A stretch of 64,000 bases of DNA, taken from NCBI GenBank assembly GCA_002720865.1, contig PBIO01000017.1, positions 186,001-250,000 of the forward strand, given 5' to 3'. A program made the translations under genes and the position numbers. Each line of letters starts with the position of its first letter. Position 1 is the first letter of the stretch. Below the pieces are notes generated by a model. That model did no database searches. It was not told the DNA's origin and saw only the letters and a program-made list of their open reading frames with translations. Below, piece by piece: positions 50,913-58,509 of the stretch. This stretch comes from Halobacteriovorax sp. Its GTDB lineage: Bacteria > Bdellovibrionota > Bacteriovoracia > Bacteriovoracales > Bacteriovoracaceae.

Positions 50913-51910
50913 ATAATTACCCTATGCCTTCCCTGTCTTTTAAAACGAATACTTTCTTTGACTAGCAAATCACTCAAGGCAGATTCTACTCGTCGCTTAC
51001 CTGGTCTTACAAAAAGCCCAGTGGTACGTGTTTCTTTTAAAAGATCTTTAAGCATAGGTTCAACTTCATATTGATAGAGCCCCGTTTTTCTAGCGACTCT
51101 CTTAATGATGAGTTTCTTTTTAGTTAAGAGAAGCTTTTCTCCGCTAATCTTTCCCACAGGTGAAAAAAGGCTCTTTAGCTTCTTTCCAAAAAATGCCCTT
51201 CCCTGCACTCTCTTGCTCAAAGTCTTTATACGATAATATTTTCGCAAAGTGAGCCTTGAGTCGGCAAGTGAATCAACTACTTCTTTGGATTTATTTACGG
51301 GTTTTCTGCCTTTAATTTGCCCCATAAGCCTATTTAAGCAGTTTAATTTATCAAGGGCCTTCCAGCCTTTATATTTTACTCTCCAGTTTGACTTTGGAGT
51401 TAGCCAAACAGCAAAGGTTTCTGCCCAATCTTCCTCAGGGTGAGCCTGTGCATAGCCTTCGCCAATATGTCTTACATAGGCCCTAGAATAAGGTTTATAA
51501 GTGTATGAGTCAGGGTATGCTATATGAGTGGGTCCAAAGAGCTTTGTTCGCTCTGTTCTATCTTTAAGCTCAAAGGCATGGTCTATGGCGTGGCCACACT
51601 CATGCCTTAGAAGCTTCATAAATGAAAGCTCAGTACCGCCCTCACAATAGCCCATCATCTTTCGCTCTAGGCGAACTAACCTTGGATGTAAGGTGAAAAA
51701 TGGAATAGCGATACCTGGAATTCCCTCTGGAGAAAACCACTCATCAGAGGCCCAGAAGTGAGGTTTAAATTTCAGATTTTTCTTGGAAAGTTCTTCGAGG
51801 AGCTGATTGATTAAAGGGGCCCTAAATGAATCTTTGAGAACTAATCCAAGCTCTCTTAGCTCTAGATCTAGTAGCTCTTCATCTGTGAATTTTTCCCAAA
51901 AATAGCTCAT
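50909..51910 (-). CDS. Zinc metallopeptidase (HExxH)
   Basis: About 333 aa. HECGH at residues 105-109 is the zinc motif; the third ligand is likely the Glu of DWAETFAVWLTPKSNWR, which is the putative zinc-binding metallopeptidase family pattern in which HExxH is followed by a downstream E-x-F. The 130-residue C-terminus is basic and may be a nucleic-acid or substrate-binding domain. The ATG at 51910 is better spaced from AAGGG than the one at 51916. It heads a four-gene operon. Confidence 0.88.
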   Translation of the reverse strand: MSYFWEKFTDEELLDLELRELGLVLKDSFRAPLINQLLEELSKKNLKFKPHFWASDEWFSPEGIPGIAIPFFTLHPRLVRLERKMMGYCEGGTELSFMKLLRHECGHAIDHAFELKDRTERTKLFGPTHIAYPDSYTYKPYSRAYVRHIGEGYAQAHPEEDWAETFAVWLTPKSNWRVKYKGWKALDKLNCLNRLMGQIKGRKPVNKSKEVVDSLADSRLTLRKYYRIKTLSKRVQGRAFFGKKLKSLFSPVGKISGEKLLLTKKKLIIKRVARKTGLYQYEVEPMLKDLLKETRTTGLFVRPGKRRVESALSDLLVKESIRFKRQGRHRVIM

Positions 51911-52005
51911 GCTCATCCCTTAAAATAAGCGAAAGAATAACATGAATTTCTCTCGCCCTCACTTTGAAAATGAAGGCGATAAAATATTTTCTTAGCGTAA
52001 AGAAA

Positions 52006-52959
52006 TTAGGCAGTAGCTTTCTTCTCGGGATGAAGAACTCGGTCAAAAACCGAATAACTATTATTGGTGATAAAGTTCCAAAGAACCGCAGACCAGCTAT
52101 GGTAAGAATATAGGGAATCGTAATACTCTGGGGCCATGGCCTTTAATTTTGGCAGGTTATTCCAAGGAATATTCATAAAGTCATGATGCTCGTTATGATA
52201 GCCCACATTAAAAGAGAGCTTATTAAGTGGCCCGTAGTAGCTATAAGTTTCCTGCTCATTTTCAGTGACCACATAGTGCTCCTGAATCCAGCGTCCACCA
52301 ACTGGGTGAGGGCCAAGACCAAAAAAGGTTGAAAGACCTACGTAGAGAAGCGCCTTACCCCCTAAGAAGTGATAAATGGCCATATTCACGAGGACCATAT
52401 AAGCGATATTCATAATCAACCACTTATCCACTAACTTGATATTTTTAAAGCGCATAGGCCTTAGGGCCTGGGATAGACCGAAGAAAACGATCCACATGAA
52501 CTTCTTAAATGTGGAGTTTCCGATAAACCTGGCTTCTTCTACACTAGCGATATCGGCGTCGTACTTGTACTCACCCATATGGCGGTGATGAACCATATGA
52601 TACTTTCTAAAGGCCATGGCACCAGGTAGGAATAAGGCCGTATCGCAAATAATTCCCATAATTTTATTAGGAACAGTCTTCTTAAAAACTAGGTTATGAC
52701 AGCATTCATGAATCTGAGCAAAGAGAGAATGACTAGCATAGGCTCCGATCAAATAGGCCCCAAGCACCAAAATTAAATAAGATTGCTTGGCAAAAAGAGA
52801 GGCTAAAAATAGCTGAAGAAGCACAATCCCCAGTATCCAAAGGGCGCTAGAGGCATTTGGACCCATAAGGGACTTGATTTCAGGGTACTTTTCCGCCATT
52901 TCACGTTTACGAGAAATATGGATATTTGGTGTGTCTACTTGGATATATGAATTTCGCAT
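52006..52959 (-). CDS. Sphingolipid Delta4-desaturase (DEGS-type) homologue
   Basis: 317-aa membrane desaturase. Three His boxes: HECCH (84-88), HMVHH (121-125) and HNEHH (about 255-259). The C-terminal motif HPVGGRWIQEHYV and YSYYGPLNKLSFNVGYHNEHHDFMNIPWNNLP match eukaryotic dihydroceramide Delta4-desaturase closely, including the final APEYYDSLYSYHSW. It should introduce the 4,5-double bond of sphingosine into dihydroceramide or a free long-chain base. Bacteriovorax stolpii has sphingolipids; the rest of that pathway is not in this window. Confidence 0.92.
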   Translation of the reverse strand: MRNSYIQVDTPNIHISRKREMAEKYPEIKSLMGPNASSALWILGIVLLQLFLASLFAKQSYLILVLGAYLIGAYASHSLFAQIHECCHNLVFKKTVPNKIMGIICDTALFLPGAMAFRKYHMVHHRHMGEYKYDADIASVEEARFIGNSTFKKFMWIVFFGLSQALRPMRFKNIKLVDKWLIMNIAYMVLVNMAIYHFLGGKALLYVGLSTFFGLGPHPVGGRWIQEHYVVTENEQETYSYYGPLNKLSFNVGYHNEHHDFMNIPWNNLPKLKAMAPEYYDSLYSYHSWSAVLWNFITNNSYSVFDRVLHPEKKATA

Positions 52960-53035
52960 GGAGGGTTTTTATCAGGTATAACGCTTTTGGACAATCCCTT
53001 TCACTAAATGACGCTTTGATTTAGAATATAAAGTA

Positions 53036-54322
53036 ATGAAATCATGGAGTATTTTAGCCATTCTCATTTTACCTGTTTTTACTCAGGCACAGGTAAAAAA
53101 GCCCCTTTCCTCAAAAGTTGAGGAACTCCTCAAAGCAAAACAGGAACAAAGGGCCAGGGAAGAGGCCACTGTTGAGAAAATTGGAAAAGATGCGGTTTTT
53201 GAAGCCTTAGAAAATGAAAGGCAAAGAAAAATCCGAATTCTAAAAGAAAAGAAAATATCAAAGGCAGTTAAATCTCGCTTTAGTCCTAAAACCCCCTTTC
53301 TAAACTATAGGCCCCCTGCGGATATGTTTTTGTGGCGGGCCACCTTAAGCTATGGAAGAGATTCCTATGAAACAAATACTGGCTCCATCAAAAAAGAGCT
53401 AAATGAATCTAGCCTTAAAGCTGAAAATCAAATTCACTACAGCTGGACCAAAAAAACCCTTTTTAAATACACCAATACTTTTCATGTGTTTCAAACTACT
53501 CAAAACGACCTTCGCCAAGTTAACGGAGCCACTGTTACTCCAGATCCTGATATAACGAATGGAAAATTTGGCGATCATCTCTTTGAGTATAACTATAGAA
53601 GTAAAAGAGAAATTTTTTACGGCTATGATTTAGATTACTTTATTAAACTTGCTTGGCCGTTTGGTGAAGCATCTAGGGCCTATGCTTTTGGAACTGGGGC
53701 TGAGTCCACCACTTCTACCACTACGGCCTCACAAGATGGTAACTTAAAAAGCTCTTTTGGAGCTCAGCCACATATAGGCATAGACTATTTCTCGGGAAAA
53801 GAAAGAAGCCGTTATAATATAGGAGCCAGCGTAGCTTACGCAATGAAGGGCCGCTACATAAGAAATAAAGGAACTGGGTTTTGGAGCTCAAACCCCACTG
53901 GCCTTATAGTAAAAACAAGTGAGTATACCAGCGCAAATATTTGGTTTAACTATCAAAAGAGACCGGATATTTTAAAGCGAACCTTTTATGGTTTTGGAGC
54001 CAATGCTTTTTTTACAACTGATCAAGAGGAGAGAATCTTAACAACCGGAGCTGACGGATTATCTTGGGATCAGACTGATAAGATTCAAGGTTATTTTAAA
54101 TTCAAGTTAAAAGGCTGGGTCAAATATATGCTAAAAAATTACGAGCATATTGAATCAGGTCTAATCGCTCATGTCCCCTACTCTTATAAAATAAAAAGAG
54201 AAGTTCTTGATGAGTCGGCTGATACCGGTGGAAATAGAGTTGTTGTTAATAATCAAACCACGGAAAAAGTAAAAGGGAGAATGCCCATTGAAATCTATTT
54301 TACTTATGCTTACTCTTTCTGA
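53036..54322 (+). CDS. Exported protein, probable outer-membrane beta-barrel
   Basis: 428 aa with a signal peptide (WSILAILILPVFTQA). Residues 20-90 are a coiled coil (VEELLKAKQEQRAREEATVEK). From about 100 on, alternating aromatic strands (FLWRATLSYGRDSYE, LFEYNYRSKREIFYGYDLDYF, RYNIGASVAYAMKGRY) run to a C-terminal Phe (YFTYAYSF), the hallmark for BAM-inserted barrels. No transporter family recognised; the N-terminal coiled coil may bridge to a periplasmic partner. Confidence 0.78.
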   Translation: MKSWSILAILILPVFTQAQVKKPLSSKVEELLKAKQEQRAREEATVEKIGKDAVFEALENERQRKIRILKEKKISKAVKSRFSPKTPFLNYRPPADMFLWRATLSYGRDSYETNTGSIKKELNESSLKAENQIHYSWTKKTLFKYTNTFHVFQTTQNDLRQVNGATVTPDPDITNGKFGDHLFEYNYRSKREIFYGYDLDYFIKLAWPFGEASRAYAFGTGAESTTSTTTASQDGNLKSSFGAQPHIGIDYFSGKERSRYNIGASVAYAMKGRYIRNKGTGFWSSNPTGLIVKTSEYTSANIWFNYQKRPDILKRTFYGFGANAFFTTDQEERILTTGADGLSWDQTDKIQGYFKFKLKGWVKYMLKNYEHIESGLIAHVPYSYKIKREVLDESADTGGNRVVVNNQTTEKVKGRMPIEIYFTYAYSF

Positions 54323-54711
54323 TTTTCAAATTCCTTAAATCTATCTAAGTCCGCTTTGATGGATCCTAGAACCCAAGTGATAAGGGCGAAGTCGTCAACA
54401 AATCCCACTCCTAAAATAAAATCGGGAATTAAATCTACCACCGAAACAAAATAAATAACGGCCAAGATAGAAAGCCAAAGTGTTCTCCAAGGAACTTCCT
54501 TATACTCGCCCACTCCCCAAGCCTTTAAGAGTCTAAGTAGAGTAAGAAAATCTTCATATCCTCCCTTTAAACCTGAGACAATCTTATCTTTTAAAAGTAG
54601 CTGGGAGGCAGAGGCAATTTCATTTATAATATTCTGAGGGTTTTCGATGATACGTCTTACTTTATGACCGAATTTCTTCTCTGCGTAATTTTTAAGACGT
54701 TCTGAGTCCAT
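54310..54711 (-). CDS. YkvA/DUF1232-family small membrane protein
   Basis: 133 aa. The DUF1232 signature VPWRTLWLSILAVIYFVSVVD followed by LIPDFILGVGFVDDFALI is complete (residues 73-118). The N-terminal 70 residues are helical. Function not known for the family. Convergent with the barrel gene (13-bp overlap). Confidence 0.93.
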   Translation of the reverse strand: MDSERLKNYAEKKFGHKVRRIIENPQNIINEIASASQLLLKDKIVSGLKGGYEDFLTLLRLLKAWGVGEYKEVPWRTLWLSILAVIYFVSVVDLIPDFILGVGFVDDFALITWVLGSIKADLDRFKEFENQKE

Positions 54712-54757
54712 TGGGGCATAATCCTTATAACAGTTTTGCTTAGTATAAAGGCCTACT

Positions 54758-55552
54758 ATGAATCAGTCCATTAAAAGTCGAATTGCCCCAACACCAAGTG
54801 GTTTCCTTCACTTGGGGAATGCTTATAACTTTTTAGTCATATATAGAGAAACCGTCATTAAAAGGGAAGGAAAGCTACATCTAAGAATTGATGATTCCGA
54901 TTCTGGAAGAGTTAGAGATGAGTATATTTCCGATGTTTTCGATACATTAAAGTGGTTAGAGATTCCTATTGAGTCTGGTCCAAAAAATCTAGAAGATTTC
55001 AAAACAAATTACTCCCAGTATTTAAAAAAAGATTATTATAAATCATTTTTAAAAAAATTACCTGATTGCTATGTCTGTGAATGCAGCCGGAGTTTTTTAA
55101 AAGAGAATAATTGTCCCTGTTTTAAGAAAGATTATTCTTATGAGCCTGGAAAAAATGCCATTAGACATAAGGTTAAGAATGAGGAAGTATTTAAAAAGAT
55201 GGGAGACTTTATTATCTGGAGAAAGGACGATCTCCCTTCTTATCAGTTGGCCTCCCTCATAGATGATATTGATGAAAAAATTAACCTCATCATTCGAGGG
55301 GAAGATTTAATAGATTCAACTAAGGCACAATTTTATCTAGCAGAACTATTAAATGATAAGATTTATACGAGCTGCTCGTTTTTGCATCACCCATTAATCA
55401 AAACTGAAAACGGGGAGAAAATCTCCAAGAGTCAAAATAGTGAAAACGAAACTTCTCTAATATTAAAAAATCTTAGGGCCAATGGTACGGATAGAGATGG
55501 GGTCTTGAAGAAACTAGGCTTTAGCTCTTGGGAGCATTTTCTTAATTCTTAA
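54758..55552 (+). CDS. Glutamyl-Q tRNA(Asp) synthetase-like (class I aaRS, short)
   Basis: 264 aa, matching the short GluRS paralogue (GluQRS/YadB) that lacks the anticodon-binding domain. HIGH motif is HLGN (18-21) in IAPTPSGFLHLGNAY, and KMSKS is KISKS (about 220). A Cys cluster (CYVCECS ... CPCF) in the middle matches the zinc site of GluQRS. It attaches glutamate to queuosine of tRNA(Asp). The conserved order of RIDDSDSGRVRDEY supports it. Alternatively a truncated GluRS. Confidence 0.88.
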   Translation: MNQSIKSRIAPTPSGFLHLGNAYNFLVIYRETVIKREGKLHLRIDDSDSGRVRDEYISDVFDTLKWLEIPIESGPKNLEDFKTNYSQYLKKDYYKSFLKKLPDCYVCECSRSFLKENNCPCFKKDYSYEPGKNAIRHKVKNEEVFKKMGDFIIWRKDDLPSYQLASLIDDIDEKINLIIRGEDLIDSTKAQFYLAELLNDKIYTSCSFLHHPLIKTENGEKISKSQNSENETSLILKNLRANGTDRDGVLKKLGFSSWEHFLNS

Positions 55553-56042
55553 TTTGCCGACATTGTTTTTTTATTTTCCATCCTGCCACTAGAGTTTTTC
55601 TTCTCCATAGACTTGGCCAAATGGTTTTATACACATTTTTTTTATCATTTTTAGAAAGCTCACAAAATCCACCATCTAAATAACAGCTCACATGATCCTT
55701 AAAAGATTGTCTTTTAAGCTTTTTACAAGAGAGCTCATCTGAAATATTCGCAAGTCTATTAATTAAACAGGTTCTGGTTTTCTCTATCCATTCCCAGCCT
55801 TTGCTCGAAAACTGATCTTTTCTGTCTTCGAATCTTTCACAGTATTTTTTTCCAAAGCCCCTAGGATAACCAAAGCGTCCACAGTCTTTAACTTCTTCAA
55901 TACAAGTATAAAACTCACAGTCCCCCACAAGCTTTATGCAATCTCTTAGCTCACCTTGGACTGGTGTTGAATACAGAAGCCCCATCATAAGGACTCTTGA
56001 AATTAAGAGGAATCGCCATTTTAAACGGAGAAAGTTGAGCAT
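55542..56042 (-). CDS. Exported Cys-rich protein, stanniocalcin-like Cys pattern
   Basis: 166 aa with a hydrophobic N-terminus (FLLISRVLMMGLLYSTPVQG). Ten or more Cys. The block from residue 79 to 145 (SSKGWEWIEKTRTC, ELSCKKLKRQSFKDHVSCYL, FCELSKNDKK) shows Cys at 92, 106, 120 and 127. The last three intervals (13, 13, 6 residues between) and the C-Y step recall animal stanniocalcin, which I compare from memory. This is a weak resemblance, not an assignment. The last bases overlap the GluQRS-like gene. Confidence 0.7.
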   Translation of the reverse strand: MLNFLRLKWRFLLISRVLMMGLLYSTPVQGELRDCIKLVGDCEFYTCIEEVKDCGRFGYPRGFGKKYCERFEDRKDQFSSKGWEWIEKTRTCLINRLANISDELSCKKLKRQSFKDHVSCYLDGGFCELSKNDKKNVYKTIWPSLWRRKTLVAGWKIKKQCRQIKN

Positions 56043-56323
56043 AAGGGCTTATAGCATGAAAGAGTTTTTCACCCCAGATACCCTGAAGGGCTTACATTAT
56101 TGGCAATATTCGGGAAGTTTAGTAGTGGTTAAGAAAAGCAGGCAAAAAATTAACCTCTAAAGTTTTTTGTAAAAACAACCGATTAGAGATCAATAAAACC
56201 AATGGAAGTTCAAAATTTCCGGTCGGTTACCCAAGTTGTGAAGCTAGCTTCACGTTTGTTGAGTTAAATACGATAAGAAATAGCTCACAATATTAATAAG
56301 AAAACTTTGATTAGGAGTTATGT
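56043..56323. other. Intergenic region with a 16-bp perfect palindrome
   Basis: The spacer between the Cys-rich gene and the 33-aa gene. GTGAAGCTAGCTTCAC at 56238-56253 is a perfect palindrome without a central loop, of the size of an operator half-site pair. No clear promoter or terminator beyond this. A short plus-strand reading frame (ATG at 56056) has no good support. Confidence 0.5.
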
Positions 56324-56425
56324 ATGAGCAGAAAACAAAAAGAGCAAATCAAGGAAAGAGTCATCTCAGCCGCCCTTGTTCTTATTGTGGCCATAGCTTC
56401 TCATGGAGTTTTCACTCACCTATAA
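56324..56425 (+). CDS. 33-aa single-span membrane protein
   Basis: MSRKQKEQIKERVIS followed by a hydrophobic AALVLIVAIASHG and FTHL. GGAG at 56314-56317 gives 6-base spacing to the ATG. Basic N-terminus and one span are typical of small inner-membrane proteins. The TAA is in the same frame as the TTG start of the DUF5329 gene, which begins only 6 bp later, so translation may be coupled. Confidence 0.6.
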   Translation: MSRKQKEQIKERVISAALVLIVAIASHGVFTHL

Positions 56426-56431
56426 AATGAA

Positions 56432-56797
56432 TTGAAACTAATCCTTAGCCTCTTTTTAATTTTACCTCTCTATGCAGCTGAACTATCAGATCATCAAAAG
56501 ATTAATAAGCTTCTAGAAGCAGTAGAACAATCTAAGTTAACCTTTATAAGAAACGGAAAAGAATACGATGCTTCAAAGGCGAGAAAACACCTTGAGTATA
56601 AATATAATTACGTTTTAAAAGGTTTTTGGTTTTGGCAAAAAGGCGAAAAGGTCACGGTTAAGAAGTTTATTGATAAAATCGCTTCTGGATCTTCAACCAC
56701 CGGTAAACCTTATTATATAAAAACTAATGTAGGGACTAAAGTCCCTACAAAAGATTGGTTGTATAAAAAACTTAAAGAAATAGAGTCTAGTCAATAG
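56432..56797 (+). CDS. Exported DUF5329-like protein
   Basis: 121 aa from a TTG start, with a signal peptide (KLILSLFLILPLYA). Family blocks: FIRNGKEYDASKARKHLEYKY, VKKFIDKIASGSSTTGKPYY and VPTKDWLYKKLKEIE. This is the small exported DUF5329 fold; function unknown. Only weak initiation signals precede the TTG, so it probably depends on translation from the 33-aa gene. Convergent overlap of 11 bp with the next gene. Confidence 0.82.
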   Translation: MKLILSLFLILPLYAAELSDHQKINKLLEAVEQSKLTFIRNGKEYDASKARKHLEYKYNYVLKGFWFWQKGEKVTVKKFIDKIASGSSTTGKPYYIKTNVGTKVPTKDWLYKKLKEIESSQ

Positions 56798-58328
56798 TAT
56801 CTAGTACTTTTTTAACTTCTTCTTGATCACTTTTAATTATCGCTTTGGCTTCCTCAATTTCAGCGTGAGAATGCTTTTCTTGCTCAAGTAATACTTCGTG
56901 CGCCTTTATCACCTGAGGCATTCTCTTCTTTCTTTCCTTATCATAAGCAAGAATTTTCTTTCCTTCTTTTATAGGCTGATCATAACTCATACCTCCCACT
57001 TGTCTTCGACTTGGGGTCTGAGGGATAAAGATATAATCAACTCTTTTTATTCCTTTTCTCTTATTCCACCTTTTACTTGAAAAGTTTTTAACAAATGACT
57101 CTAGAGCAGGTCTTGGGACATAATACTGAGGGTCTCTTGTGGTTACATAACTTACCACTCTAACTCCACCAATAACCCCTTCTCCATTGGTATTATTTGA
57201 CCACCATGAAAATGGATTCACATAGCCAACATTTTGCACATCAAATAATCTGGCACCAAGATTGTGATGCTGTCCATAAATATCTATTTCTCTCATGACA
57301 TAATTTGAAGTTGTGGTGCAGTTATAACCAGGTGTGATCTCAAGTCCTTTGACTGTTCTTACTTTATGAAGTTCTTTTTCATAGAGATCTCTGGCCTTCT
57401 TTAGCTCTTCGGGCTTAATCCCATAAGCATATAAAGTAAAAGTAGGTCTGTAGTTTTGTTGACCTTGGATAAGGTGACCAAAATAACTTACAAGATCAGT
57501 ATTACCGGCCAAGACCTCTTTAGGTCCCTCAAAGTAAAAATTATAAGTCTCACCTTTAATAGTTCCATCTTTTCCTACTATTCCTCCGCCAAAAGCAAAA
57601 TGACCTGCTGAGGCTCCAGGAGAATCCCCTTGTCTACCACTTAAAGTAATAACAAGTACTCCTTCACCTTCTTTAGGCTGATAACCTTTTTTGTTAAATA
57701 AAGTTCCGCTCCAAGGCTTCTTTCCTTGAGAATTAATATTCTTAGGCATTTCATTTATGATAAAGGCCTTTGGATCATTATAAAATTCTTTAGGAGCTGG
57801 ATATTTTTGTGGACCAATAGAAGAGATTAAATCTTTTTCTAGTATGGCGTTGATAACGAAGACTTTTTCATCACCTCTTTTTTCAAAAAATCCTCTGGCT
57901 AAAACTTCCTTATTTTCATAATAGCTCTTACTTTGCTCATCAAAAGGAATTCCATAAATTGGCTTTGTTCTTCCATAGGTTACTTTTTGTCCATCAATAT
58001 AGCGCTGCCCTTTTTCATCCGTAATCATACGCCCATCTAATTTATCTTTGCCGGCAATAATTGTTGGGGTCCTATCAGTTATAATTTGAGAGTCAGTAAT
58101 CTCTCCAGAAAATTCTAGAACATAATTTTGGCTACTAAGCATTTTAGAATCAAGTGTATATTCAAACTGAGGGGCCATCACGACTTCTCGTTGTACTTCT
58201 CGATCATTTTCCATAGAGGTTAAAATCACTCTACCGGAATCATCTTTAGAGAGAATCCCATTCACAGTTCCTGCAAAAATAGAGTTTGAGCTCAATAATA
58301 AGGCCATGGCCAAAAGTGCTTTTTTCAT
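56787..58328 (-). CDS. Exported protein with possible papain-like Cys/His pair
   Basis: About 513 aa from the ATG at 58328 (GGAGAATTTA just before it); the frame continues to 58445 but the upstream segment lacks initiation signals. Signal peptide KALLAMALLLSSNSIFA. The catalytic-looking parts are GDSPGASAGHFAFGGG (His) and GYNCTTTSNYVMREIDIYG (Cys), the order seen in Lnb-N/DUF4105-type exported hydrolases; the C-terminus is a charged coiled coil. Function not established. Confidence 0.75.
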   Translation of the reverse strand: MKKALLAMALLLSSNSIFAGTVNGILSKDDSGRVILTSMENDREVQREVVMAPQFEYTLDSKMLSSQNYVLEFSGEITDSQIITDRTPTIIAGKDKLDGRMITDEKGQRYIDGQKVTYGRTKPIYGIPFDEQSKSYYENKEVLARGFFEKRGDEKVFVINAILEKDLISSIGPQKYPAPKEFYNDPKAFIINEMPKNINSQGKKPWSGTLFNKKGYQPKEGEGVLVITLSGRQGDSPGASAGHFAFGGGIVGKDGTIKGETYNFYFEGPKEVLAGNTDLVSYFGHLIQGQQNYRPTFTLYAYGIKPEELKKARDLYEKELHKVRTVKGLEITPGYNCTTTSNYVMREIDIYGQHHNLGARLFDVQNVGYVNPFSWWSNNTNGEGVIGGVRVVSYVTTRDPQYYVPRPALESFVKNFSSKRWNKRKGIKRVDYIFIPQTPSRRQVGGMSYDQPIKEGKKILAYDKERKKRMPQVIKAHEVLLEQEKHSHAEIEEAKAIIKSDQEEVKKVLDTID

Positions 58329-58509
58329 TAAATTCTCCAAATTTATTAAATATTCCCTTATATGGAGCAAAACTCGTTCCAGTATTTCCCAGGATAAGTA
58401 TCTGATTTTACGCGCCACGACTGTTATTTTCCTAATATTCGTCAATGTCTTAGACGCTGGCAGTTAAGCTCTAGAATTGATATGATTTTGGTCGGTAAGG
58501 AGAGCATGG

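Noticed and set aside
55936-56160. Plus-strand frame of 74 codons, and its inner 34-codon part starting at 56056
   Set aside because: The first half is antisense to the Cys-rich gene and the inner part has a poorly placed ribosome site and no hydrophobic or conserved pattern.
56320-56430. Alternative ATG at 56320 (MYEQKTKRANQG...)
   Set aside because: The +1 frame gives a Ser/His/Cys-rich chain; the 56324 frame gives a clean membrane span and better spacing from GGAG.
58329-58445. N-terminal extension of the exported protein at 56787
   Set aside because: No ribosome site; GGAGAATTTA directly precedes the ATG at 58328, which opens a signal peptide.
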